DNA of 64,000 nt from Siphonodentalium dalli (GCA_032622095.1 CP136064.1:173240310-173304309), one strand, 5' to 3'. Shown: positions 1-12,690, numbered from the stretch's first letter. Numbers and translations: made by a program. The notes: generated from the letters alone by a model not told the origin.

Positions 1-93
1 TTTTTGTTTTATACCAATCTTTTCGTTGAACTTCGGCTTTTATCGATTGTCCAAAATAAATATATTTTTGAATGTCTATGCTCAATATGCTCA

Positions 94-1582
94 GGCCAAA
101 TAAAAAAGATAATATGTTTCCGATAACGGAGAGAAAAAATTAGGGTAGGTAGGTAGGGAAATTTTTTTTTTATTATTATTTTTTGATATTTTTTTCCAGC
201 TGCAGAAATATTGAACTACCTCGACCGAAATGACATAAAATGCCTACTTGTGTTGTAGGGAAAGTATTACTTGTGGAAATATACATTAACATTGAACAAG
301 ATATCAAACTTGCTGTTATTCTTAATAGTGTGTTTCAGTATTCACATACTGATTTTGGCCATAAACTCAGAGGGATGGGGCTCGGAATTTATGTCCGAAA
401 ATATTATAGAACCTATATATTTGAATTGTTCATATGGGATATTCTGCCTGATTGTTGAAGATGTCAGTTGTGCTGAAGGGGGTCACTCACCAAATAAAAG
501 TGCTGAAGGGTATTTTACGGTACACAGGTTTTGAAAATCTGCTGAAGGGTACACAGGGTTTGTGATCAGCACTAATGCAGTTACTTTAAGTGTGTTCCCG
601 AAAGTCTGGCAGCCACCAGCAGTTCGTCTTCAGTTAATTTTAAATTTCCTTGCAACCTATACAAAGATCCTCTAACAAAAATCATGACAAGACACGAATA
701 TACTGTTCAGCACATTTTCAAAACCTGTGTAGCATTAGTTGGTGTCAATTATAAAAGCAAGTTTATCAAAACAAAACATTTATTTTGAACAAAATAATAT
801 ATTAAAGGGGTACTGTACCCTGAATCCGGTTATTTGTAGGACTATCTCCTTGTATACTCAACAGAATATATGCAACAAATGAATGAATTTGAGGCATGTA
901 TTAATGCCAAATACACTTATGTGCTCTATGAATGGTGCAAACAACATGGTAAGTATATTGAAAATGAATTTATGACTCCAGTCATATAAATTACCATGTT
1001 GTTTGCATCGTTCTCATAGAACACATCAGTGTATTTGGCACTAATCCATGGCTCAAATGCATTAATTTGCTGCATATATTCTCTTGAGTATAAAAGGAGA
1101 TGGTCCCATAATTGGCAGATTCAGTACCCCTTTAGATAGCACCCAGCATTTTTAAATGTGTGCAAAAGAAACATGGTGGGTGAAGCAATGAAGTGTACCA
1201 GTAAAATGTTGTTTGAATATTAAGTGTCAAACGAAATGGAAATGTACATTTCTCATGCTGTCAAGAAAATAATAAATGGGCATGCATGTTTATTTGGAAC
1301 TCATGAATATGTTCCATAAGTCCCAAACAAGGCATAATGGTAAAGCAGGCATGAGATCCACTCTCTTGAAATTAAAATTGCAAGATTCATGCCTATCAAT
1401 CCACAACCCATCACACACCTGTGGCTTTTGAGACAACTGTCACACTTCATGTCACTTATCACAGGCTTATGTTAGAAACCATGTGTTTTGCACCTAATGA
1501 TTATCAATATTTATGAGCATTGGCGGTAAAAACATTAAAAAAAAAAAAATGTACGGAAACATATTATCTTTTTTATTTGGCC
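94..1582. mobile_element. PIF/Harbinger-like nonautonomous element
   Basis: The ends form a 29-bp perfect terminal inverted repeat starting GGCCAAATAAAAAAG (94-122, mirrored at 1554-1582). Both sides carry the 3-bp duplication TCA (91-93 and 1583-1585). GGCC-type ends with a 3-bp T-N-A duplication fit PIF/Harbinger. No transposase is seen inside, so it is probably nonautonomous. A smaller TTAA-flanked element (806-1131) is nested in it. The rest is unremarkable AT-rich sequence. The short reading frames at 240-534 have no support as genes. Confidence 0.7.
806..1131. mobile_element. TTAA-type palindromic MITE (nested)
   Basis: The ends are inverted (AGGGGTACTG / CAGTACCCCT). The element sits after TTAA at 802-805 and before TTAG at 1132-1135, apparently a TTAA duplication with one mutation. 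The arms also match internally, for example around the ACCATGTTGTTTGCA mirrored segments. The end type resembles the elements at 29776-30633 and 36946-37427 (AG start, TTAA target). Kolobok or piggyBac relatives are possible. Confidence 0.6.
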
Positions 1583-1758
1583 TCACTAGAGTTTAATCCT
1601 ATCATCATCATGACTGCCCTTACCGAAATCGCAAGCCATCGGTAAGCATTCAGGAAGGATTCGAATGCTTACAAATGAAGACTTAAATGAGTCCTTATCT
1701 CGATCAATGCAATGGGCCAGTTACAGGCAAAATAAGCACTCGAAACAGAATTTAGCCC

Positions 1759-1844
1759 TCAATAGGGCCGACTTATTTAAATGAGCTAAGCACTCCCATA
1801 AGCACTCGAAGGCTTAGCTCATTTAAATAAGTCAGCCCTATTGA
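1759..1844. repeat. 32-bp inverted repeat (hairpin)
   Basis: The left arm (1759-1790) and right arm (1813-1844) are complementary at 31 of 32 positions around a 22-nt loop. The surrounding 1660-2000 has many short copies of GAAGGCTTA / TAAGCACTCGAA, so this is probably a piece of a degenerate palindromic repeat. No gene is seen in 1586-2063. Confidence 0.75.
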
Positions 1845-2412
1845 TGGCTTGTTGGTTCCCGTAAGAACTCGAAGGCTAAATAAGACTTCATAATTTGAAT
1901 ATAAGGCTTCGAAGGCTTATATTTAAGGCTTCAAAGCCTTATATGCAAATGATGAAGGCTTACAAATGTATATGAAGCCTTACGGACCATGTCTCGAATC
2001 CTTAAATTGGACCCCGAATGCTAAAGATTATGGTGAAATGATGGCCTGTTTCCATAGAGTTACCTATACTGTAGGGCCCGGCGAATCGGCCATTTTGGTT
2101 CGAATCGAATCTCGAATCGAATCGGCCGAATGATATCGAATCTTCGAATCGAATCATAGAAAACCTGACTTCAATTACTGGGACAAATTTATTGTGAATA
2201 AACATCGATTTTATGTATAAACGTTACAAAATATTCGTTAACTAATTGATTTGTTTTCACCATGTGCGATTTTCTCCCTGGAAAAAATATTCACTGGGGT
2301 TTTTGAAAGCGTACGAGACTCAACAAGTCATCTCTGCATCTACTCGCAAAAGCTGCGAACTTAGCAGTTAGCACATTTAATCGTGTATATACTTGGTATT
2401 TAAGCGACCAAA

Positions 2413-3290
2413 CTATTCACTCTTAATTTCATTGGCTTTTGCAGTTTGTACCAGTGACGGAAATAGTAAGTTCGAGTTGTTGTGGGCCCAGATTAACGTT
2501 TCCGCATTATAGTTGGAGAGACTGTGCCTTTGGTCCGTTACTCTCTCACTGGAACAATTCGTCGCTTGAATACCGAGTATATCCTTCGCAGTTGTAGCGA
2601 GTAAAGGCAATGGCGACTCGTTCGATTTCCAAAACTCCAGTGGAGAGTCATCCCTTTTTAATATAACCCAACACGCGAGTATGCCTCCATTTCCTTGGTT
2701 AGCCATAAATATAATGAATTGTCACCAGGGTCCAGTACATTGTCCCTCTCGTGGGCAGCTTCAACGTCATCAAACATAGCGTCAACTAAACTCTGGGTAG
2801 GTGGAGTTATCGGTTTATTAACTGCATTGTCCGTACTAGTAGACTGCTCTGTTTCATGGAGTCCATAGTGGGTCAAGCCCTGTTCAAAATATTTCTGTAT
2901 TTCTTTTAAATCGCGGATCCATGTATGAACCTGCGAGCAGGTGGGGGTTTGGTGAGATCAAATCTGGATCGAAGTTGTGCATGAAGTTATTCTCTGAACT
3001 TTTTCACGCCTTTGGCGTCATTGAGTCGCAACTGCTTAGTCAGATTATGGATATATGGGACCACCATTGATACAGTTATAGAACGATCTGCGCTCAAAAA
3101 GGACGTTTCCTCTGCCATCGGCTTAAGTATAGAGGTAGTGCTGCTATTTTTTCCGATGACTGCGATAAAAATGGCACGATCTTTGCGCGTCATATTTGAT
3201 GTTGTTAAGATTCGTTTTTCCGCCAAGGAGAAGCCCTCAACTGAACTATATGGATTACGTCTCCGGCCTTGTGTCAATCAGGAGGGTTAA
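2413..3290 (-). pseudogene. hAT transposase C-terminal remnant
   Basis: Read on the minus strand from about 3277 to 2413, three overlapping reading frames give successive pieces of a hAT transposase. First comes a segment with SFLSADRSITVSMVVPYIHN (around 3140-3040), then GSYMDPRFKRN (around 2930), matching the usual LDPRF motif at the end of the RNase H-like core. Next is a linker (2876-2658). Last is the dimerisation region, with FWKSNESPLPLLATTAKDIL and a CSSERV motif followed by TDQRHSLSNYNAETL (2640-2490) and a stop at 2413. In known hAT proteins this C-terminal block mediates dimerisation. Frame changes near 2980, 2890 and 2680 and an in-frame stop after TEIF show it is broken. The N-terminal BED zinc finger and first catalytic residues were not found. 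The enclosing element (2072-8500) has matching hAT ends and 8-bp duplications, which supports the assignment. Confidence 0.85.
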
Positions 3291-3384
3291 AATTTTATTG
3301 CTGTGCCGATCCCACTCACACCCGTGTCCGGATTAGTCTCGCATGAATACACCCGCATTCTATCTATTGTCTAGTCAGTTTTTA
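3239..3384 (+). repeat. Long-range inverted repeat, left copy
   Basis: About 145 bp overlapping the 5' edge of the transposase remnant. It recurs almost identically in reverse orientation at 8227-8371 near the right end of the same hAT element. A shorter reversed piece of the same stretch (3215-3255) also recurs at 8055-8094. Confidence 0.85.
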
Positions 3385-4944
3385 TTCCTCCTCGCCAGGA
3401 CAGGATCGTTTCTATTTTCTCAAGGTTGTATCTTTCTGTGTTGCGAGTTTATCGACTCAATATTTATTGTTGATATTACAAACTTGCAATTTATTGTACC
3501 CGATAGTTAATTAATATTTCTCACATCCGAAACGGGAACTTTTTTCGTTTCACTGTATCCGTAATTTGTTTCCGTGTTTTCTGTTTTCCTCAAGACGGCT
3601 TTTTCTTCCAACAATTGGAATTCAGATGGCCATCTTGACAACGACTAATGAAGCACATAGCTTACTTGTGGCAAAACCACATAGTGCATATTGTGCCACA
3701 CATACGGCGTGATGACTATCATGACTTACAATTGAGGACGCAATGTAGTACGGTATGCGATATCTCCTATTTTCGTGCTACACGTGTTTCACTTTCCATA
3801 AGTTTCCGTCGACTCGCTTCGGTTATTTCGTAAGTTCCGTTGCTTTGTATCCTAATGTATACTGCCAAATCATACATGGCACTGCTCTGTTAATTCGCAG
3901 AAAGTTGCACAGGACAGCCATTTCCTCCTTTGTCATACTTTACATGAATAAATTCGAAAGATAGTACTTGTTATCACTATCAGATGACAATTCACATTTC
4001 TTTCGACTGAGCGATCTGTAACATTGTTTTAACGATCAATACCTGCGAATCTACGCCCGCCAGTATGTATGAGCGCGTGGTCTTGTTAGACACATGGCTA
4101 ATGTAATAACACATTACATCGACTTCAAGGTATTTAGAAAATTCTGCCTTGTCTATCACGATTAAATATCATATAACTCATTGTATCATCAGTACAATAG
4201 TTACTAACACTCCGTCACAGGGGGATGGTATTCGTTATCACATATATAACCACACTTCAAATTGATGTGTTGTCTGACGTTCTAAATTTACATCCATGTA
4301 TGTAATTGTTCACCAACTGCAATGAAGTGAAAACTTTGTAGCCTGACACTAAGCCATCTTACCGTAGGCTCTAATATGCCTCGGCATGGGCGAGCTTGCA
4401 ATAATGTATTGCACGCCGTAATAGTTCCATACATTGTACATGACAATCATATGGTATCAGGGCCTCATGTATGCTGTCAGAACTGACTACTAGTATGCTT
4501 ACATATGGTGAACAGTTTTCATCCCAATACTGACATACTTTGCAGTTTCGTCAGTGAATGATAACGGCAAACAGCGAAATAGAAAGAATACATATTGTCA
4601 CGTGCTCCAGATTCACTGCCAATAGTCTTCCCAGTAGAGACCATCACTTGGCTCACTAACTTCTATTTCCACTTCTATCAAAACGATATTCTGCCAAATA
4701 GCTTTCACTCGTGTATGATGCGCAGTTACATGCAACACATTTATATTGCGCAGAATATCAGAAAGGACTGCATTTGTATTGTTACATGTCTAAAGCGAGC
4801 TTACATGCGCAGCGTTTATATTGCGCACATCTACTGCCAATATATTTCCGAAACCGGCCAAGACATGGCTCTTCGTCTATTGTCACATATCCACTGATTA
4901 TGTGACAAAAACGATTCGATACAATCATGACGAAAATGATTGAC

Positions 4945-7225
4945 GGCTGTTCTGGGTGGGGAAGACTCGTTGTCACGTGACGCTCTTGCTCTCATTGACA
5001 TAGCGCACCAGCCAAATGGCCTTCTGACTCTTCCCCATGGTGCAGTGGCCCACATCATTACAAGATGGGGTCCAGTCGATCCCCTGGAATCGTAATACCT
5101 TCGGGATACCTCCGGGCCTGCTCCTCCGCCGTCATGTGATCATAGTGGTAAGGCATTCGTATCTTCACGTCCGCTGTAAGCGCACTTTCCTAACGGAAAC
5201 CGCCTAGTGCTTGCCTATGTGCATTCGGAACTCATCGTCCTCATATACGAGAAAAGACAGTATCTTACCTGTCATAGCAGGTAAGATCACGTGGCCAGGG
5301 GTATAACGTGATTTTATATTAACCTTACTTTATACTCAATAACCTAGGTTGTATTGTGTTATGTATATTAACCTTGCTTTGTTATAACTAACAGCATGTC
5401 TTGCAGTCGAACATGATTCGAATTTGATGGCCACACACCGTGCAGGTTGCTCATTCACGGGTGTATTACTTGTTATAGTTGGGTAAGGGCATATTAGTCA
5501 ATCAGCCCTCATAATTGGCTACGGCAATCGGCAATGCCGAAGCCATTTGCTGAAGCAAACTGGGCCATGATAAAGGGTTGCCGTAGCAGATTGCCGAAGC
5601 CAAACAATCTGAATTAAAAGGACTGGTCAATGATTACCTACTTTGAGCAACCGTACCAGTCTTTACCTCGGGCAGGACCAGTTCTGGCCCCCCAGGTCCT
5701 GCTACGGCAGTTGAACCAATGGTAGGCGGGTGCTGCATGTGGTTGATTCGGGAAACCAATCTTCACGGGCGATTGCTCCGGCACCTTTCTCTCAGGTGCC
5801 TAATGGTGGTGGCAATACGATTATTAAATTTTGAACAAATTCACATCGATATACTATTATTCCACATAGAGTGAAATTTCCATCAGTATTTTGATTTCGG
5901 CCTGGATTCCTGCCACGAAGATCTGTTTATAGGCCACCACAATTATTGGGCACCTGGGAGAAGCCTTGGCGGCTGTTCTGGGTGGGGAAGACTCGTTGTC
6001 ACGTGACGCTCTTGCTCTCACAGACATAGCGCACCAGCCAAATGGCCTTCTGACTCTTCCCCATGGTGCAGTGGCCCACATCATTACAAGATGGGGTCCA
6101 GTCGATCCCCTGGAATCGTAATACCTTCGGGATACATCCGGGCCTGCTCCTCCGCCGTCATGCGATCATAGTGGTATGTCATCGACATTTATTCCAGTTT
6201 GGTCAGGACCACCTGCATTTGGGGGATTCCATGGAAGGGGCTTCCTCTGATCAAAATGGCTCATCAGAACTTATTCCCTCTGGCCTTGGGGGCGCAGCTT
6301 GATGATGCCCCAGAATTTGAGGGGGTGACCTTGGACAGGACATAGCTACTTATCCCAAATGCAAGAGCATTTGTCTTGCGTCGAACCATTTCAGAGTAGG
6401 CCTCTTCCACAGTCTGGTATCCCAACCTGATGCAGCCAATTCTGTTGGCTGGCGTCGATCTTAACATGCTTCTCTGCATCGCGTGGCGTCGGCAGGTTTG
6501 ACGACGATGAGCAAGAATCGCGGGTCGACAGTGGGTCACCAGGCACACTGTCGGACGAGGATTCTGATGTTCCGCTGGTAAGTGATTTTGTACAGGATGA
6601 GGATACAGGTTGATATCTTATATTGCTTCATTTAATTCAACAATTTGCGATAAGTACAAGTATTTATCTCAGTCAGGAAAGATCCAGCACTGTAGCCTTT
6701 GGAGGATGTTCTGGGTGGGGAAGTGAAGAGTTGTTGCGTGCCTCCAAGAGCTGCTCCAGCCTTCTGCCTCTTCCCCACGGTGCAGTGGCCCACATCTCCA
6801 CAGATGGGGTCCAGCCACTCCCCTGGAATCGTACACCTTCGGGATACCTCTAGGCCACTCCTCCACCGGTAGGCTGAATGTTCTGGGTGGGGAAGACTTG
6901 TTGTTGCGTGCCTCCAAGTGCTGCACCAACCAACCTTCTAACTCTTCCCCATGGTGCAGTGGCCCACATCTCCACAAGATGGGGTCCAATACCCTGGAAT
7001 CGTAATACCTTAGGGATACCTCCAGGCCACTCCTTCACCGGTAGGAAAGAAAGGCTGAATGATCTGGGTGGGGAAGACTTGTTGCGTGCCTCCAAGAGCT
7101 GCACCAACCAGCCTTCTATCTCTTCCCCACTGTGCAGTGGCCCACATCTCCACACGATGGGGTCCAATCTCCTGGAATCGTAATACCTTCGGGATACCTC
7201 CAGGCCACTCCTTCACCGGTCATTT
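4945..7225 (+). repeat. Five diverged copies of a ~165-bp unit
   Basis: Copies lie at about 4945-5135, 5970-6165, 6708-6871, 6879-7044 and 7059-7220. Each starts with TTCTGGGTGGGGAAGA, has GTGCAGTGGCCCACATC in the middle and ends GGAATCGTAATACCTTCGGGATACCTCC. The last three are in near-tandem. They keep partly open frames on both strands, but these are by-products of the repeat; I see no recognised domain. The array lies inside the hAT element. Confidence 0.8.
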
Positions 7226-8063
7226 TGCAATTTTGATCATTCTGCTACATTTGATCATTTCGAAATGTACCCGACACTCGTTATGTGCGCCATCATAGAT
7301 CACTGATGCTTCTATGCTTGTTCATCAAGTCCTCAGTGGTGTTCTCTAATCCCATATATACTGGTATGCAATGATACCTTGGATCATGATGGCGTTCCCT
7401 GCTCTCTACATTATACGAGGCTGGAGTACAGAGGTGTGGCATGATATAATGAAACCTCATACCTCGCTCTGATATCTGCAGCATATCATTTTTATATCTG
7501 GTTTGTGTATCACAGGGAGCAATTTACTTTCGATTTCTGATTAGCAAATAATCTCACATTGACATGATTAGATAGCATTTTTATAACATCATACATGTAT
7601 AATAAATTCCTCGCTATTACCGGTATCCACATTTCAGTGGCAAATCGCGATGCGATTCCAGTTAATTTGCTCCCTGGTGTATCATAAGCATTCTGATATC
7701 TTATGGCATACACAATGGCTGCATGTGACATCAGTTCATAATGTGAACTGTCGAGAGAGTGAAGAAGATAACAAAGAGAATTGGATGCAGCAAAGTTATA
7801 CTTGCTCGGTTGTCTCGCTAGCATGAATTATATGGCACTACCTGGGATGTTTATTCCAAAAACAAGGGGGGGGGGGGGCGGTACACATTTGAGCAATGTC
7901 GTAATCTGAATTGGGAGCTCTTTCACGTAACATAATCATATCTGATTCATGACTAAATCACATTTACATGAATCCTGTTTCGGAAGAGTACATTCCCATC
8001 GAATTTGGATATTAATTAACTTTATTGCTCGTGCCTCCTCCTGGGCTTGCATTCTAATCCATA

Positions 8064-8430
8064 TAGTTCAGTTGAGGGCTTCTCCTTGGCGGAAAAATAT
8101 AATATTTATAAATAATATTACTTTTTCCTTAAGGGAAGCCCGAAACTGAACTATCATAGATCCCTCCCATGGTGGTGCCATTCCCAACCCCGCGACTCGC
8201 AAATCTCATGATTAAGTCGGAAATAAAAAACTGACTAGACAATAGATAGAATGCGGGTGTATTCATGCGAGACTAATCCGGACACGGGTGTGAGTGGGAT
8301 CGGCACAGCAATAAAATTTTAACCCTCCTGATTGACACAAGGCCGGAGACGTAATCCATATAGTTCAGTTTCGGGCTTCCCTTAAGGAAAAAGTAATATT
8401 ATTTATAAATATTATATTTTGAGACGAATG
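8064..8430. repeat. Inverted repeat near right end of the hAT element
   Basis: The stretch 8095-8152 (AT-rich, then CCTTAAGGGAAGCCCGAAAC) is repeated in reverse at 8364-8421. Between the arms sits the reversed copy of 3239-3384. This records successive duplications and inversions inside the transposon. Confidence 0.75.
8227..8371 (-). repeat. Long-range inverted repeat, right copy
   Basis: Reverse complement of 3239-3384, close to perfect by eye, about 5 kb away within the same hAT element. Confidence 0.85.
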
Positions 8431-10289
8431 ATATCAAATCGAATCGAATCATCGGGAGTATATTGAATCGAATCGAATCTCGAACCTTCGCCGGGCCCTA
8501 CTATACTGCATGGAAATGAGGGATAACTCTATGCAGGATGCATGGGAATAATATGGGTGGTGTCATCAAAATTGGATATCCATTCTGGAGATGCTAGAAA
8601 TAACAAAACAATTATGAAGTGATAACAATTTTATATTTGTGAAATGAACAATTTTGAGTATATATGTACCAAGAATTTATGTTAGCTGTCACTATCATGT
8701 CCATGTTTAATGCAATTTGATTTCTGTCTGAAGCACCATGAAGGTCGCCCCTAGCTAATAAATTGTTTAGGATATGTCAATTCCACAGGCAATGCATGCA
8801 GTCTCAGTCTTCTTTTCTGGGAGTCTTTTTCAAATTCTGAAATGAGAAATAGTAAACAAATTTTAAATTATGTTTATATCAGAAATAACTGAAATGATAT
8901 TTAGTCCGGGAGCTAATAGGGGTACCCTTGCACCCCCCCTGGGACTTAACTTCACCCCACTCATTTTGTTCCTTATTATGTCCTTCAACTTCTAAGCAAT
9001 GTTAACAAGAAAAAAAAGTGGCCGCGTAGACTTCAGACAAGATGGCGTCCATCATGGCCGCCGTTTTTCAGACCTGACCCTAAGTCAGTTTTATGCAAAT
9101 TATAGCGGGAAAATCTAGTAAAATGTATACAAATGTTATATTTTCGTAAAGCTAAGACATAATAAAACTTTTTTGGGCCAAAATTGAAACTCACCATCCA
9201 AGATGGCCGCCAAAATGGCCGCCGGAAGTTGAAAATATGACATTTTTTCACAAATATCTTCTAGATCAAATCATTCTGTTTGGAACTGGTTGAGTAATAT
9301 GACTTTATTTTGTGTTTTGTATATTAACTGATCATTGGAGCAATTAAATATGCAATTAATAGGGTCCTAGCCCCTTCCGATTCCTCAAAAATTCTATTTT
9401 ACAGAATGCGGTATAAAATTTCACAAAAAATCACAATTGGGATTCTAGTCATATTTTAACAAGAAATGAACAGAACTTTGTAATGCAAGTGAGGCATATC
9501 ATTACCTATGAATATTCCAAATCACTGGAACCTAAATTCTTAATTTGGCTCAAAATGGCTGCCAATATGGCCGACAAAATATGGAAAATGGTAAATATTA
9601 CACCAGCGTGTCCTTCAATCGCTTACAAGTTGTGGTTGGTGTATAAAATTGACTATTCTGCATTCTATACATTGAATACTAACATGTCTGATGCGCCATG
9701 GTTAATTGTTACTATTGTCACCACTGACATCATCAGAAATATTGGACTTTTCTCTCAAAAACTTGACATAAATATTGGCAAACATTCACTTTTCAGGTTT
9801 GGACCATTTTTTCAGGTAAAATATAACTATCTTTGGATTGAAAGGTGTTTATTGTTTTGGTCTATTTTAAATGTGTCACTCTACAGTGTTTATAGACCAA
9901 ATTGCTCAAGATGGCTTCCAAAATGGCAACCAAATTTGTAAAAATGTAATTTTTTTACATATATCCCGAATATTCTCTGCATTATCCGAAAAGGTAGCAA
10001 ATTGTGACTCACTGGGTTATTATACGTGTTAGTTAATTAACTGACAACTACATGTTATATTCTGGTTGTCCCAGTTCCGTATGGGCATGCCAATTTCATT
10101 TTAAAGTATCTAATTTTGCCGAGAACCTCTTTTGTGATTTTGGCCATATTTTTGAAAGGAAAAGGGCAGAACTTTGAGACAGAACTGAGATGGACCATAA
10201 TCTTTGGCTATTCTGGTCCAATGATAAAAAAAATGTCAACAGGATACAGTGTGTATGCCACGATCGTAGCCATGGAGTTACTCTATGAT

Positions 10290-11962
10290 CATATGTGGGG
10301 TGAATAGGTATACAGGGAGTTAATGTATGTCATGACTGATGTGTGTAGGTATACAATGAGTGACTATATGGTTATGAGTGGGTTGTCCATGGTAAGATGC
10401 ATCTAGGTATACAGGGAGATGTCATGGTCAGGTGTGAGGTGAATCCGTATGCATGGAGTGACTGTATGGTGTATGATTGTGTATATCCACTACGGGTGCA
10501 CCCGGTGTGCCTGTATGTGCATTGGTGTGGTGTATGGATATAGCTACATGGTCATCTATGTGTTGATTATATATATATATGGAGTGACTGTAAGGTCATG
10601 GGTGGGATGTACATGTGTTGTCTGTATGATCATGGATGGGGTGTGTGGATATATATAAGGAGTGATTTTATGATTACGGGTAATGTGTATAGGTATACAT
10701 GGAATGACTGTACGGTCATGATTGAATATGAATACCTGGAGTAAACTGGTGGACATTATCGGGTATATAGGGACTGTGGGTATATAGGGAGTGTCCTTGT
10801 GGTAACGGGTGGGATGTATATTTATATATCTCGTGGATGTATTATCATTGGTGGGTGTATAGGGCTTAGCTGTATTATCATGGATGGCGTGCATGATTAT
10901 ACAGTGAATTGCTGAATTGTCATGTGTGAGGTGTATATGCAAGTAAGGATTGTTTTAGTGGTTGTGTGTGTGAGTTTTTTGTATATCTGGAAGGGCTGAA
11001 TGGCCATTAGTGAGGTTTACATGTATACCTGGAGTGAATCTATGGCCTAGGGTGGGCTGAAAATGTATATTGACTGGTTATATGACTATGTGTGTCGAAT
11101 AGGTATACAGGTAGTGACTGTATGGTTGATGGTGAGATGGGTACATGTAGGTATACAAGTAGTGACTGTATGATCATACATGTAATGAACATCTATACGG
11201 GGGTGACTAAATGGTCATGTGTCAGGCGTATGAGTATACCTGGTGTTCCTGTTTGGTGACTCGTGGCGGTGTGGTTATGTGTAGGTTATACCAGTATACA
11301 CACGTGTTGCTTTATTGTCATGGGCGAGGGATATGTGTATATAGCGAGTGGCTATATGACCATGGATGAGGTGCATATGCATACATGGAGTGACTATACT
11401 GATGTGGCTGGGGTGTATTAGTATATCTTGGGTGGCTATTCGGCTATGGTGTGACAAATATGGATACAGGGAGTGACATGGCCAATGTTGAGGTGAATAT
11501 GTATACAAGGATTGACCATGATCATGTATGAATGTTTGGAATAGGTACACACGGGGTGACTGTATGACCATAGGTCAGGTGAAGGAGTATACCAGGTGAC
11601 ATGGGTGACGGTGTGTGTATGAAGCGAGTGGCTATATGGCCATTGGTGAGGTGCATATGTATACCGGAGTGACTTTATGGTTGTTGTTGTGGTGTTGATG
11701 TATAAATTGATTGTATATTTGACCATGCGTTTGGAGAATAGGTATACAGGGGATGACCTTACGGCCAATGATGAGATGAATGGGTATAAAAGGAGTGACT
11801 ATATGGTTATGGGTCATGTTTAGGAGTATACCCGGTGTGTCTGCATTATGACGCGTGGCTGTATGGTCATCCGTGGTCATGGGTCAGGTGTACATGTATA
11901 CAGTGGGTCACTATATTGTTGTGTCTGTGGTGTTTATATATATATAATGACTGTGTGATAAT
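10290..11962 (+). repeat. ~45-bp minisatellite, left arm of the giant palindrome
   Basis: Diverged tandem units follow the pattern GTATACAGGGAGTGACTGTATGGTCATGnnTGAGGTG. Spacing between GTATAC starts is about 40-57 bp. Units are imperfect, so long frames through here are repeat artefacts. Confidence 0.85.
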
Positions 11963-12055
11963 GGGTGGCTATCGTTTTCCACGATATGACTCTCTGACAT
12001 GACCTCTCTATTGATTAACATATCCTTGAGTTATTGTGGAAAGCGATAGCCACCC
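11963..12055. repeat. Central hairpin of the giant palindrome
   Basis: The arms GGGTGGCTATCG.TTTTCCAC (11963-11982) and GTGGAAAGCGATAGCCACCC (12036-12055) flank a 53-bp spacer. The last 41 bp of the spacer look identical to the spacer in the second element (about 24111-24151). Confidence 0.8.
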
Positions 12056-12690
12056 AAGGTACAAATGTACAACCCACCCATTACCCCAGTCACTCCATAT
12101 GTACATAAACACCACACAAATGACAACATAGTCACCCACTTTATACACGTACACCTGATCATACAGCCATACTTGGTTGTACCCGTACATACCACAAATG
12201 ACGATACATCGACGAGTCACCATGCATGAACACCAGATATACACCTACACCCGACACATGACCATATATTCACTCTATGTATACATATTCACTACATTCA
12301 CGATCATACAGTCACTCATTGTATACATATTCACCTCACCATGCACCATACAGCCACTACATGTATACCTATTCGCCATACCCATGACCAAAGAATCAAT
12401 CCAGGTATACATATGCACATCACCAATGGTGAGCCAGATATACCAATACCCGCACATACGACCACTCATAAGTTCCATAATTGCCATACTCATACACGCC
12501 ATCCATGATCATACATCTACTCCCCATACACCACCAATGATAACACATCCACAACATATATAAATATACATCCCACTGTTACCAACAGGGCACTCCCTAT
12601 ATACCCACACATCATTCATGACCATACAATAACTCCCTGTATACCTATTATCCTCATCTATGATCATAGAGTAAATCCCTGGATGCCATT
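12056..12690 (-). repeat. ~45-bp minisatellite, right arm of the giant palindrome
   Basis: Same minisatellite as at 10290-11962 but in reverse orientation (units read CATGACCATACAGTCACTCCnTGTATAC). It is only 0.6 kb long against 1.7 kb on the left, so the arms have expanded or contracted independently. Confidence 0.85.

Larger units (their letters stand above)
2072..8500. mobile_element. 6.4-kb hAT-superfamily transposon (decayed)
   Basis: The ends carry the inverted repeat TAGGGCCCGGCGAA (2072-2085 and 8487-8500). The element is bounded by the exact 8-bp duplication CTATACTG (2064-2071 and 8501-8508), the hAT hallmark. Both termini have subterminal GAATCGAATC repeats. It contains a broken hAT transposase on the minus strand (2413-3290), a long-range inverted duplication (3239-3384 versus 8227-8371) and five copies of a roughly 165-bp unit (4945-7225). 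The remaining stretches (3400-4900, 5280-5960, 7230-8040) show nothing I recognise. It is probably a once-autonomous element that has since been rearranged. Confidence 0.85.

Noticed and set aside
6669-7216. Overlapping ~100-codon minus-strand frames suggesting a repetitive protein
   Set aside because: They follow the 165-bp repeat inside the hAT element, no start or splice context is convincing, and both strands are about equally open.
9483-9941. 152-codon frame on the plus strand
   Set aside because: It sits in the outer inverted repeat of the giant palindrome, the mirrored copy does not keep it open, and no domain is visible.
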